Positions 33,072 to 44,396 of a stretch of 64,000 nucleotides of DNA are shown piece after piece. This DNA is from Calliopum simillimum (lineage: Eukaryota; Arthropoda; Insecta; Diptera; Lauxaniidae). The position numbers were made by a program, and so were the translations under genes. Under the pieces are notes generated by a model that saw only the letters and a list, made by a program, of their open reading frames with translations, had not been told where the DNA came from and did not search any database. The number at the start of each line of letters is the position of its first letter. Positions within the stretch are counted from its first letter, which is position 1. The stretch is from assembly GCA_951812925.1 (NCBI GenBank), contig OX638371.1, positions 31,718,101 to 31,782,100 on the forward strand, read 5' to 3'.

Positions 33072-33515
33072 TATTAGGGTGACAAAACGTCCCGGATTTT
33101 TCAGGACAGTCCTGGACGGCTTCCGAAAATAACGCCATAGGAAATAATGCTAGAAAAAATTTTTGGAAATAACGCCAGAAATTTTCTGGCATTAATTTTT
33201 GGAAACAAAGCCAAAAACTGATTAAGAAACAACACTAGAATTTTTGGAAATAATGCCAAAGGAAATATGTAACGCCATAGGAAATAACGCCAGAAAATTT
33301 TTGGAAATAAACCAAAAATTAAATAGGAAATAACGCCAGAAAAGTTGTTGGCCTTATTTCCAAAACAAAATGGAAATAACGCCATAATTTTGTACGCAGA
33401 TTTTTCTGGCGTTATTTCCTATGGCGTTATTTCAGGGAGCCTCCTGGGTTTTGCCCTATTGTCCCGGAAATGTCCGTGATTTTCATGTGTGTCCCGGATT
33501 TAAGGTGGTCACATA
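33072..33515. mobile_element. Degenerate element with GTGAC...CCCGGA ends and an inner AAATAACGCCA array
   Basis: The left end 'gggtgacaaaacgtcccgga' and the complement of the right end ('tgtgaccaccttaaatccgg') look like inverted ends. Inside (33121-33430) is an array of 'ggaaataacgccagaaa' units. It ends in the complementary 'tctggcgttatttcctatgg', the same design as the Foldback-like element at 23247-23665. No clear target duplication. Confidence 0.5.
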
Positions 33516-33589
33516 TTGTATTGTTTAATTTTTTAAAATTTATTCTACAACAATTTTATTTTATGAATCATAAACCATAAATGACTGAT

Positions 33590-33935
33590 CATAGAGCAAA
33601 AATGATATATCATAGATTATGAACCATAAACCATAAAGAAAAGATCATTGACTAAAGATTATAAACGAACGGCTATTAAGGACTGATCATAGGCCAAAGG
33701 CTATGGACCATAGACCATTAAGGACAGATCAGAGGCCATAAAAGGAGATCATAGACCATATATCATGGACTGCAGACCATGTGTTATGGACCAAAGACCA
33801 TATATTATGGACCATAGACCATATATTATGGACCCTAGACCATATATTATGGCCTATAGACCATACATTACGGACCATAAACCATATATCATGGCCCATA
33901 GACCATATATTATGGACCATAGACCATAAAGGACT
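33590..33935. repeat. 21-bp minisatellite (ACCATAGACCATATATTATGG)
   Basis: Units of the type 'accatagaccatatattatg' repeat with variants over about 250-340 bp, most regular at 33720-33925. The period is about 20-21, and the minus strand gives a seven-residue HNIWSMV repeat. A simple tandem array, with no sign of coding. Confidence 0.9.
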
Positions 33936-34514
33936 GGGTCAAATACTTTCTCTATGATTAATCAATATCAAATCGATTTTCAATATCTTGTATCGATATC
34001 ACAAAGTCTTAGGTGATTTAAAATAAAAAATAAATTTCTGTGCACCAATTGCATGTGTTTACATATAATATATACATAAGAGAGTTTGCTTTGCTTGAAG
34101 CTCGCTGGAGCTAATTCAATATTCGTCTTCTGTGCTCTTTGGTGTCCGGATACTAATAAATTAACCAACCGATATATCAGTAGTAATGGCAGTAATGAAA
34201 ATGCAATACAGTTAAAAAAAAAAAAACAAACAAAATGTTAACTTTGTCCAAACCAAATCCAGCATTATCATCATCATTTTGTGCATTAAGAATCTAGAAG
34301 TCGATAAATTCGTCAAAGTATCCTCTTGTACAAGTTAAATGTGAGTACGCAAAAAATTGCTTGAGTTTGTTTTGTCTGTTGTAACCAGCAAGATCACATC
34401 AAAAGCACATCCACTGGGCGATAACCATCATCGACGCATGCGTAGTTTCGTTAATTTTGCATTGGCCAAAAAGTACACATAATTCGTAAAAAAAAGGGCA
34501 AAAATAAAACTTAC
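33936..34514. other. Intron sequence, no feature recognised
   Basis: Intron sequence between the minisatellite and the RED exon. AT-rich; nothing more supported. Confidence 0.35.
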
Positions 34515-34655
34515 CCTCAGAAATAAGTCGTTCACGAATTTCCCACGCAAATATTGTGGGATTTTCTCGTTTGTACTGTTCGATCTTTGACACTACGGCT
34601 GGTGTAGCAACTTTTGGTTTTGAACCGCCAATCAATCCGGGTGGTCGTAGTGTAC
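34515..34655 (-). CDS. eyg: eyegone-like Pax protein, paired-domain RED exon
   Basis: The acceptor is gtattttcag and the donor is GAGG followed by gtaagt. The exon encodes [20 protein letters not shown], then [20 protein letters not shown] and ERLISEG. This is the linker and first two helices of the RED half of the Pax paired domain. The match to the Pax consensus (IGGSKPrVATp.VV.kI..[17 protein letters not shown]) is very strong. The length is 141 bases with phase 1 at both ends, so it joins GG(T) to the flanking exons in frame. Confidence 0.95.
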
Positions 34656-35487
34656 CTGAAAATACAGTCAACAATTTTGTTTATTAGTATAAGAAATTCT
34701 TTATGGCTTTAATAACAACACACGAGTATCTAAATATTTTGGATTAGAGCACATATTATTAATTCACTCGTCATTCACAATTAACACAATCCTTAAGAGA
34801 AAATTTATCTATTTCGCGAGAAAAGTTACTACCCAATGAATCTTTCTCAAAACATTACCGTCAGTTTATATCATTTATACTCTCTTTAAGAAAGCTACCT
34901 TTCGAATTTAAGCACTCTCAAAGCTTTAAATTGATAAAACTGTTGTAAAACGTTGCATAAAGAAATAAAAACATCATCTCCTCTTAAAACTACAATAAAA
35001 AAAGAAAACGTAAAAAAAATTTCTCAGAAGTTGCAGCGGGAGCTTTCGATTTCGATTAAACATATTTGACCACATATTAAATAATAATTTAAACTTTACT
35101 GCTTTCGCGCCGAAAGCGGTTGAACCGGTATAAGTTGGAAACGCTTGGATGGCTATTAAAAATATAAGTGTCATATAAAAGCTGTTTCAATAAGCTATAC
35201 ACTGTTGCACTAAAGTTTTAAGTTTGTCAAACATTATTTATAATTGAAGCATGATCGGGAATAACGTTATAAAAGCAAAATACCAAATCAGCCAAAATTA
35301 TGCTCCTTATCGCTCTCAAAATGGGAATCAGAAAATGTCAGTTTGTGGAAGAACGTGTTCTAAATAAAATGATATGAACGGATAAGTGTAACAGCTGTAC
35401 AAAAAGATAATCGAATGTAGATAATTGGAATGATAATAAAAATTAAAGGTTAAGGAATAATGGAAATGCGTATATAAAAAAAAAAAA
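34656..35487. other. Intron sequence with a dispersed repeat
   Basis: About 34990-35170 ('ctcagaagttgcagcggga', 'ttcgatttcgattaaac', 'cggtataagttggaaacgct') resembles 36990-37100 and the pair at 62.2/63.1 kb. This is a dispersed non-coding repeat of unknown type. Confidence 0.4.
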
Positions 35488-36148
35488 ACTAGTAAGGGTG
35501 TTACCTTTGGCCTGGTCAAACATTGAATACCCTACACTGCAGTATTTCGAAAATTTTGCTTGTTCGGGAGGTGCCATACCCTCTTGTCCGGGTTCACCCA
35601 GCTTTTGCTCAAAACGTACATTTATAGTGTTTGGGTAAAATTTGGTTAGATAATCACAAATAACGTTTCCTCAATAGCATTTTGAAAGTTTTGCTTATAC
35701 GGGATGTGCGACGCCCTCTAGTCCGAACTCACCTAGTTTTTGCTCAGATCTTAAACTTACCGTCCCTAGTGTTTATGTGTGTTTTGCTTGAGTTATCGCA
35801 TATAATGCTCCTTATATTGCTTTTTGAACATATTCTTATGAGCGGCAGGGGAGTCCATTGAGCGATTTCGCTCATTCTCAATCCCTCGAGCTAACTTTGA
35901 CGACGGAGGTAGAGTACCAAATTTCATTGAATTATCTTGCTCAGTTTTCCCAAAAAATTTATTTTCACGCACACCCAGCCACACACACACCCACCCAGCC
36001 AGACAGACGGACATGGTTATATCGACTCAGGAGATGGCGCTGACCAAGAATATAAATATATACTTTTCCAAACCTGCCACGGCACTTTCTCTGCGTTACA
36101 AACGGAAGGACAAGGCAAATACACCCTGGGTGTTGGGTGTAGGGTATG
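35488..36148 (+). mobile_element. GCCACGCC repeat family, full-length copy
   Basis: It runs from 'actagtaagggtgttacctt' to 'gtgtagggtat'. It has about two tandem units, then 'gacagacggacatggttata', 'gactcaggagatggcgctga' and the terminal 'accctgggtgttgggtgtag'. The subterminal 'ataccctacac' and 'gtgtagggtat' are inverted repeats. Confidence 0.9.
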
Positions 36149-36207
36149 ATTACAAAATTGGTGATGGTCCATGGGTTCGGCCAAATAAATCTCCTTCACA
36201 AAAAAAA

Positions 36208-36955
36208 ACTAGTAAGGAAGTAACGTTTGGCCTCTCCAAAAGTTAAATATCCTACACTTAAGTATTTTGAAAATTTTGTTGTATAGTGGTGCCACGCCTT
36301 CATGTTGGACTATTCCAAGTATATACATAAGCGAAATTGTATTGCATTATTATGTTGCTTGTATGTGAAGTGCCGTGACCTATTTTCTGAGTTCGTTTAG
36401 TTTTTGCTCAAAGCTTCCACTAACTATTCCTAGTATCTGTGCGTAATTTTGGCACATTACTTCAAATAACTCTTGCATTACAGCATTTTGAAAGCATGGG
36501 CTGTGCCACACCCTCTTGTCCGAATCAACCAAGTTTCTGATTAGATTTTGCATTTACTATTTTTAGTATTTGGGTAAAAATTGGTGGGATTATCTCAAAA
36601 AACGCTTTCAGAATAGCATTTTGAATCTTTAACTTAAATGGGCGGTGCCACGCCCTCTTGTCCGAATTCACTTAGTTTTTGCCTAGAGTTGCAGTTACTA
36701 TCCCTAGTATTTGTGTCTGAATAATGCTCATAAAATTGTATTTGAATTTCATCAAATTATCTTGCTAAGTTTTCCCGTAAAAAATATTTCCACAGACGGA
36801 CAGCCAGACAGACGAACATGGCTATATCGACTCAGGAGGTGACGCTGATCAAGAATATACTATGTATGTATATACTTTTCCGTACCTGGCACGCCAACTT
36901 TTCAGCGCTACAAACGGAAAGACAAAGTGAATATACCCTGGGTGTAGGGTATAAA
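36208..36955 (+). mobile_element. GCCACGCC repeat family, second full copy in tandem
   Basis: It begins 'actagtaaggaagtaacgtt' only 59 bases after the previous copy, with three diverged tandem units, and ends 'taccctgggtgtagggtata'. Two full copies head to tail suggest insertion near, or duplication of, an older copy. Confidence 0.88.
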
Positions 36956-37439
36956 AATAAATAAAAATGACGAAGTGGAAAGTAGTTTTAGTGGAACCGG
37001 TATAAGTTGGAAACGCTTAGATGGATATTAAAAATATTACTGTCATATGAAAGTTATTTCAATAAGCTATAAAATTGTTGTACTAAAGTTTTAAAATTGT
37101 CAAACATTGTTTATAATTATTCATTCATTACTATTCCCTAGCAAAAATTAGGGGAGAAATTTTCCAATAAACATGAAAAAACTCGCTCCCTTCCAGAAAT
37201 TTTTTTTTTCCGATTGCAAACCCGGGATTCCCGGGTACTCGTTTATTTAAGGAAACGTTTCTCAACCGTTTCCTTGGAAAAGGGTAATGAGAAACGTTTC
37301 TCAACTGATACTCGTTTCTCAGTTGAGAAACTTTTCCTTTGTCATAGAAACGAGATTAGGAAACGGTTCCATATATTTATGGATACGTTTTTATATACAA
37401 ATAAACTTATAAACCATATATTTAAAAAACAAAACTTAA

Positions 37440-37720
37440 ATTTTAGTTTTAAGATGCTTAGATAAACTTTTTAAAAAATCCAACATATATATTTAGGGCC
37501 ACCTGGATATTTTCTGAAATTTTGTTAAAATCACTCTTTCTGTGACTTAATTCTAATTTTTAGTTTAGGGAACGCTCAGATAAACTTTTTAAAAATTTTA
37601 CAAAAACTTTCAGGGTTGCCACCTGTTTTTTTTTTTCAAAATTTAGCTTAAGCCATATCTTTCAAAAAAAATTTAATTTTAGTCCTAAAACGCTTAGATA
37701 AACGGGTACACGGGATGAGT
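37440..37720. repeat. Tandem units with AGGG(TT)GCCACCTG and GCTCAGATAAAC
   Basis: Units of about 125 bp containing 'gcttagataaactttttaaa' and 'cagggttgccacctgttttt', about 2.3 copies. The same family is at 50465-50790. Confidence 0.75.
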
Positions 37721-37989
37721 CCGCCACCTTTATAAAATACCCACAAAAATCGTATTTTGAATCATCATTTTGTATAAAACATGTTGTTTCAAGGTCATCA
37801 TGAAATAACGCAAGAAAAAATTTTCTAGAACATCTTAGCTCATTACTTATATCCTGAACTTATGGGTCTTTTTGCCACCAAATGAGTTAAAGTCCTCTAC
37901 AAAAATATTCTACAGAAAATTTCAGAAAAGACGAGAAATGCTACAAACTAAACAAAAATGCTTAAAATAGTTAGCAGTATAGTTAGCGC

Positions 37990-38394
37990 AAGCTCTAGGC
38001 AATAAAATGGCGAAGAGGGCGTGGCACCTCCCATACAAGTAAAAGTTTCAAAATGATATACTGAAAAAGTTTTTTGAGATAATCCAACTAAATTTCACCC
38101 ACATACAAAAAACTATAAATGCACGCTCTGACCAAAAACTGGGTAAACTCGGACAAGAGGGCGTGGCACCTCCCATATAAGCAAAAGTTTCAAAATGCTA
38201 TACTTAAAGTGTTTTTTGAGATAATCCAACCAAAGTTGACTCAGATAATAAAAACAGTAAATGCAGGCTACCAGCAAAAGCAGAGTCAAATTGGACAAGA
38301 GGGCGTGGCACCTTCCGTATGCGCAAAATTTTCAAAATACTGCAGTGTAGGGTATTTAATGTTTGGCCAGGCCAAAGGTAATACCTTTACTAGT
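37990..38394 (-). mobile_element. GCCACGCC repeat family, partial copy in reverse
   Basis: Three tandem units ('gagggcgtggcacctcccat' near 38020, 38158 and 38299) followed by the reversed left end 'ggccaggccaaaggtaatac' and 'ctagt'. The tail portion is missing. Confidence 0.85.
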
Positions 38395-39244
38395 TATTTT
38401 ATTATTTTTAAATTTTCTTAGAATTTGTTGAACAGAACGAGTAACATATTTGATTTCACCGGCACTTGAAATGTGTTGCCGTTGTTTCAGCTAATTTTAC
38501 AATCGAACTGAAATGTTGTAAGAAAAAATGCAGCCGTGAAAATATGCCCGTGCCCTGCGTGTGACACAGAAAAATCTGAAAGAGAGTAAAAAAACCAGTT
38601 TGCCCTGCGGTCATCTGTCCCTAGTCTAACTGCGGCCTATTTATTGCATATTTATTTCGATTTTACTCAATATTCTTAAGCTTAAAGCATTTCCCGTCTT
38701 TGGCAACCCCAATTGAAATTTTCCTTAGAATATTTTTGTGGAACACTTTTACCCATTAAAACCCTTTTTTGTAAAGGAGTCGAAAAGGCCCATAAGAACT
38801 GTACAAAGTGGATTAAGATGTTCTAATAAATTGACGAGTGGCCGTTATGTTTTTATGCCATAATTTTCGCTCATTTGATCGATATCATTTTTCAACATAA
38901 TGCAATCAATTTCTCTATCACGGCGAGCCTTAACCAAAATAAAGTTTTATTGCAACCACGCAAAATTCGGCGTATGCAGAATTATTCTGTTTAAAAATAC
39001 TAATTAATAACTGTAAATAAAAGTTTCGTACCTGATCGTCTGAAGAAGGTATTGCATTTTTACTAATTTTTTTCTTTGAATGCATTTATTTTTATATTGT
39101 TTTGAGTTTGAAGAAAAAGATAAAAAGCTGAGTATGCAGAAAATTTTCTGCATGTCTTTTAATTTAAAAACTGCAAACCAAAAAATCCTAGCTGATTCCA
39201 TTCAGGAGATATTGCATTTTAAACTAGTTTTTATGCTTTTTTTA
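38395..39244. other. Intron sequence, no feature recognised
   Basis: No element boundary or coding pattern. About 39000-39230 contains an imperfect inverted pair ('gcattttta.tttttatattgttttgagtttg' type). AT-rich. Confidence 0.3.
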
Positions 39245-39560
39245 AAAAATCGGTTTTTTCGTATTTGAGACAAACACAAGCATAAACCAGAAACACTCGC
39301 AGTCATTCGCGATGTGATTTTTGATGCTTAATCTGAATCCAAACTTAGAATTGCTATATTATGTCTGGGTATTTAGATATCCTTACATAATAGTTTAAAG
39401 GACACAATTTTTTCCTATTTTTGAAGTCATGTAACAAGACAAAGTAATCTTAAGCCGAAAAGTCTGGTAAGACAACTAATAGTCCTAGTTTTTTTCTTCA
39501 AAACACAATTAGACCGAACTTGATATCTTTTTTTTGGCTATATTGGATGTCATATGCAGG
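39245..39560. mobile_element. Half copy of the 1.9-kb palindromic element
   Basis: It is colinear with one arm of 30561-32463: 'aaaatcggttttttcgtatt', 'gatgtgatttttgatgctta', 'agatatccttacataat' and 'gctatattggatgtcatatg'. Only one arm is present, so it cannot fold back. Confidence 0.8.
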
Positions 39561-39769
39561 GTCAGAAAAAATCAATTTCAGATTCGTAATTAGGAGGTTC
39601 CATTTCACCACAAACTCCTATTAAAACCGTAGACAAAAAACCATGCAAATCATGGTAACATCCAATTTCCTTTTAACTGGGGGATTATTTATAAGAATCT
39701 GAGCTCAGTTTTCGGTACTCATATTAGGCATGCTAAGGTCCGGCGAGCGCCCCTCCTAACACAATCTTA

Positions 39770-40490
39770 GTGTCTGAGTGAAATTTGGTTGGATTATCTC
39801 AAGAAACGTTTTCAGTATAGCGTTTTGAGTCTTTTGCTTAAATGGGAGATCTTTTCCGATTTCACCCAGTTTTTGCTCAGAGCTTGCATTTATAGTTCCT
39901 AGTTTCAGAGTAAAATTTAATTCCATTATCTCAAAAAACGTTTTCAGTATAGCGTTTTGAAGCTTTAAATGGGAGGTGCCACGCCCTCTTTTCCGATTTC
40001 ACCCAGTTTTTGTTGAGAGCTTGCATTTATAGTTCTTAGTCTCTGAGCAAAATTTAGTTCGATTATCTCTCGCTTTCAGTATCCTTTCAATTCGCCCAGT
40101 TTTTTTTTTTCAGAGTTTGCGCTTACAATTCGTAGTATTGTGTGTTTCGGCTGCATTGTCGTGAAAAATACTCCTAAAGTTGCATTTTGAATATATTTTT
40201 TGTATTTGCGGTAGGCGTATCCGTTGACAGATTTTGCTCATTTTCAAACCCACGAGCTAACTTTGTCGTCGAAGGCAGTGTACCAAATTTCATTGAATTA
40301 TCTTGCTCAATTTTCCAAGAAAATGTATTTCCACGCACACCCTGCCAGCCAGCCAGACAGACTGGCATGGCTATATCGACTCAGGAGGTGACGCTGATCA
40401 AGAATATATATACTTTACTATATCTGCCGCGCCTTCCTCTCTGCGTTAGAAACGGAAGGACAAAGTGAATTCACCCTGGATGTAGGGTAT
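39770..40490 (+). mobile_element. GCCACGCC repeat family, copy lacking the left end
   Basis: Three eroded tandem units followed by the full tail: 'ccacgcacaccctgccagcc', 'tatatcgactcaggaggtga' and 'accctggatgtagggtat'. Confidence 0.85.
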
Positions 40491-40599
40491 GAAATTACTA
40501 ATTTCCAAAAACTTAAATTCGCTTTTTTCAAAACATCAAAAGTGTAGATATCCAATTTAAAAAAAAAAAAAATTATAAATTAAAAAAAAAATTTAAAAT

Positions 40600-41900
40600 T
40601 CATGTTATCATCAAATACAAGAAAGGCAAATAACCATCATTTCCGGCTTCGCAAGTGAATTTTTTAGTATGGCAACTATTTAATAAATCAAGTGTTTGTT
40701 GAATGTTGGTCTTTTTAACAACAGCTACCACATCGTCAACGTATCTCTTATAAAATCGAGGAAAATGTACGTTGTATTTAATTTTTACCTTTAAGCTATT
40801 CATAAAAACTTTGCAAATAAAAGGACGATTGGGTTACCCATGGGTGCTTCAATAGATTTAAGTGTACGCCCAACGCAACAATCATATTTTCAGTTCCGTA
40901 ATAATTTTTATTTAATGGTCGACGGCACACCCATGAGTAACCCAATCATTCTTTTTATTTGCAACGTTTTTATGAATAGCTTGAAGTTAAAAATTTAAGA
41001 CAACGTAAATTTTCCTCGATTTTATAAGAGATACGTTGACGATGTGGTAGCTGTTGTTAAAAAGACCAACATTCAACAAACCCTTGATTTATTAAATAGT
41101 TGCCATCCTAAAAAATTCACTTGGGAAGCCGAAATAGACGGTAATTTGCATTTCTTGGATTTGATACTAACAAGAAACTCAATTTTTGGAAAAATTTAAT
41201 TCGATGTTTATAGAAAACCAAACGCCACTTAATGTTTTATACCAATAGAATCGTATCACCACCCAACTCTATGATCCACCGTATGTACACTTTGCCATTA
41301 AGTACAAAAAATTTTATTAAAGAAAGAAACACAATATATGAAATGGCACGGACAAATGGTTATACACAACAAAACATTGACTTACTCATTAGAAAACACC
41401 AATATAAAAAATTAAAAATTAAATGCTCAACGTTTGTTTCGTCTCAAAAAGTGAAGAACACTTTAAACAGATTTGGCTAACCTTTTTCAAACCATGACGT
41501 AAATTTGGTACCACGAAGCAACAACAAATTGAAATCATTATTAGTGTTCTACAAAAGATCCCATAAATAATGATCAACGACCAGGCATTTATATGGCAAA
41601 ATGTGCAAAGAAGAAATGTCCACTTGTTTATTACGGCCAAACAAAAAGAGCTTTTAAACTAAGAAGAGATGAACATCTTAAAGGCGTGAGAGACCGAGAT
41701 GTTTTAAAAAGTGGTTTAGTTGAACATATTGTCAAACATGACCATAACGTAGATGCCAATTGCTTCAAATAAATTGAAACAGAATCTAATTATCATTGCC
41801 TAAATATATAAGAATCTCTACATATTCATTCTGGACAAAAAACAATGAACAAGAATATCGGCAACAATCCATCATCTTTGTTTCATTTATTAAAACATAA
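40600..41900 (+). mobile_element. Penelope-like retroelement with inverted 5' portion
   Basis: Plus strand from about 40919: DGTPMSNPII (RT motif region), MNSLKLKI, then FYKRYVDDVVAVVKKTN (catalytic YVDD), IQQTLDLLNSCHPKKFT, and a linker with PLSTKNFIKERNTIYEMART. From about 41581 it reads GIYMAKCAKKKCPLVYYGQT, KRAFKLRRDEHLKGVR and LVEHIVKH, a GIY-YIG endonuclease with its CxxxxC insert and the Arg...Glu-His core. This RT plus GIY-YIG order is characteristic of Penelope-like elements. The minus strand at 40803-40600 repeats the YVDD block, so 40600-40875 is an inverted duplicate of 40920-41170, as often seen in partial Penelope arrays. Stops near 41000, 41197, 41479 and 41770 make it inactive. 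Confidence 0.85.
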
Positions 41901-42522
41901 ATAACTTAATTATTACAAAAAACCTGTTTTGAACTCCACTTTATGCCATTGCTCTCTGCTTTATATGCATGTTGCACTTTTTGGCTCTCCACATTTTGCT
42001 CGTTTTCGTTCTTTACAATTGCATTTGAAATTCTCTTATACTTAAATATTAATATCTGTGGCCTTTTGACAAAACAACCTAACTCGAAATTGGCAATTTT
42101 TCAGGAGAGCCTAAAAACTGATTGACTACTTTTCAATAATGTGGCTCAATTTCGTTGATGCAGCGTTGTACCTCCTCTTTCAATACATTTTTAATAACCT
42201 TAAAGTGTTAGCTGTCAAATTATTTTGTTTTTTGGTTCATAACACTTCATGGCACAAATGGCGCTAATTCAAATCTTGCGTGAACTATGGGATACCCTTA
42301 TATGTATATCTGGAACAACAAATTATAGGGACATGGCGATTATTCCAATAGAAGCGTATTTAAATTTTATACGTAGGATTTAAATCCTGGAGAAATATCT
42401 TATCTCGACTTAGATTGTTTTGTCAAAAATCCACAGATATTTATGTTGTGACAAAATATGTTAAGATTTATTGCTGTTTCTTTTATTACAATATTTTCAA
42501 ATATTAGTTTTGGTATAGCAAC
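41901..42522. other. Probable 3' non-coding part of the Penelope-like element
   Basis: AT-rich sequence between the GIY-YIG frame and the hammerhead-like motif (which is split off by the hAT insertion). No separate gene is seen. Confidence 0.4.
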
Positions 42523-43596
42523 TAGGGTTACCAACATTTTTTCGGTAAAATATAGTATTTTTCGGAATAAGCCTTAAAAAAATATAGTATTTCATGGAAA
42601 AAGTAAAAAATAGACTAAGATATATTTGGTACTCATTTATTTTTGTAAAACTATACTTTTTAGAACTTTTTGCATTTTTTAGTAATTTTTTGTCTAATAT
42701 AAAAGTTTCATACGTTTTGTCGCATTCAATACTTAAATTAATGCAGATCAAAAGCTCATTTTTTATTAATGAGATACAAGCTCTGTTTCTGTCTTCGCGC
42801 CATTTCAAAGTCAATAATGAAAATAGATGATTTTAGTGCAAGAAACGCTATTTTCAGACATATAGCGTACGTCCTGAAAGTACTTAGTCTAGTTCACTTT
42901 TGATAGCGGTATTGAATAGCCCTGAGCTTCCTCTTTAAAGCGTACTTTTAACTTTTTTAATTGAATCATTAGTTTCCTAGAAATCATCGATTGAATCGAT
43001 TGAAGTAAAAATATCGCTAATCCCTGTTTTAGGACTATTTTCAATTTGTATACCTTTGCTTCAATGGATGATATCTCAGAAACTAATGATCTAGTTGGAA
43101 AAAGTGAACTAGACTACTTTCAGGATGTACGCAATATGTTTGAAAATAGCGTTTTCTGCACTTTAAATCAAGGATAACTCGGATCTCAGACGTGATGGAG
43201 CTTACTCTGATGTCGTACTCTTTGTCGTCGACTGTGTAATTAACAAAATTCCAAAATAAAAAAGAAGCAAAGAGAGTTGCAAAAGCAAACATTTGCTTAA
43301 CGTTGTCAATTTTGAAAAAATAGAAATTTTTTTAATATAACTTTCGGTGTTTCAAAACTAAAGATGTGTTCTTGTGGACACTTTTTCTGTGCTTGTAGAA
43401 GCACATTCTGATAAACGTATGGAAAAGCAATAACTACTGTGCTTTACTTGACACAGAAAAATATAGTACCTACAGTCAGCATGAATATAGTATAAATATA
43501 GCATTTTTGCGTACTATATATTTCTTCAACAGAATATAGTACGCAGACCCGAAATATAGTACAATACTATATATTATAGTACGGTTGGCAACCCTA
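42523..43596. mobile_element. 1074-bp hAT-like non-autonomous element with palindromic core
   Basis: The ends TAGGGTTACCAAC and gttggcaacccta are inverted. The 8-bp atagcaac is duplicated exactly (42515-42522 and 43597-43604). Subterminal regions are rich in 'aaatatagta' repeats. The core carries an inverted pair (about 42845-42905 and 43090-43165) around 'tagtctagttcactttt'. No transposase. It is inserted into the end of the Penelope-like element, right before its hammerhead-like motif. Confidence 0.9.
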
Positions 43597-43599
43597 ATA

Positions 43600-43640
43600 G
43601 CAACTGATGATGAACGCTTGACGTTCGAAACGCGTTTTGC
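43600..43640 (+). ncRNA. Hammerhead-ribozyme-like motif of a Penelope-like element
   Basis: It contains CTGATGA (43604-43610), a 5-bp stem gaacg/cgttc with loop cttga, then GAAA (43627-43630) and cgcg. 5' gcaa can pair with 3' ttgc as a short stem I. This is the conserved hammerhead core order (CUGAUGA, stem II, GAAA). Penelope-like elements are known to carry hammerheads with a very short stem III, as here. The base before cleavage would be U rather than the usual C, and stem III is minimal, so activity is uncertain. The hAT insertion cuts just 5' of stem I, but its target duplication regenerates the sequence. Confidence 0.5.
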
Positions 43641-43813
43641 AATAATAAAAAATTTTTCCTCGATTTAAATGAGTACTAAACTCTTAAAATATATTTTGAC
43701 TTTTTATTTAAGTATCTAATTTAAATTTTTTTTTTATATTAAATTCATCAAATAGTACTCCAGATTTGATTTTTATTTCGCGGTAACGTGAATTAATCAT
43801 ACCAAGTGTAGAT

Positions 43814-44396
43814 TCCCCTGCGGGCAAGGGGTCAGAATATGCCCGAGGTAAGCATGCCTGTCGTATGAGGCGACTAAAAGCTGGTGACCAGCCAGGGTGT
43901 GGAAGGGCGTAGCGTTGGACAGCGTTGCGCCTTGAAAGAAAACCCACAGTGCCCGTAACTGGCACTGACAAGGCGAATCGATGCCGCCTTAAAATAAGCA
44001 TCTTGTCAAAATCCTGAAGCATCTGACCCAGAGTGGGCGGCTCCCAGGTCAGCGTCTGTTCCAGATTGGGCGGCTGAAATTAAAAGTGAATTTGGCCACT
44101 ATATTTGCAGCGCTTGCCGGATCCAGCTTTAAGCTTATAACTTAATGCGTGGGGCGTTGCCGAGAAGATTATACTAATGAAGCATGGATCGAAAAACGAT
44201 GGGAAATAGCTATCCAAGTGGTACCCACCAGAGTGTGGTTAATCCACCTGCCTCGGCAGCATGCACATCGGATTTGGAGGTGCAAGAAACATGCATAGTT
44301 AGGAATGATTCACCTATAACTGGAACCAACATGGTTTCTCAAAATTTGATTGGCCCTGTGCTCCTCCTAGGAGTTAAAGGAGAATACAATACAATA
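43814..44396 (+). mobile_element. 583-bp LINE-derived non-autonomous element (SINE-like)
   Basis: Flanked by the 11-bp caagtgtagat (43803-43813 and 44397-44407). The 3' end 'ctcctcctaggagttaaagg' plus (ataca)n is the same as the RTE-like LINE at 24038-25649. The 5' half starts 'tcccctgcgggcaaggggtc' and includes 'taagcatgcctgtcgtatga', a GC-rich leader of the kind found at the 5' ends of such LINEs. The reverse transcriptase is missing entirely. It therefore looks like an internally deleted copy, or a parasite, that keeps the parental ends and was moved in trans by the LINE machinery. Confidence 0.85.

Noticed and set aside
33729..33920. HNIWSMV-repeat open frame
   Set aside because: Direct product of the 21-bp minisatellite in one frame.
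36951..37100. Possible RNA gene near 'aagttggaaacgct'
   Set aside because: It is a dispersed repeat also found at about 35110-35170, with no RNA-gene structure.
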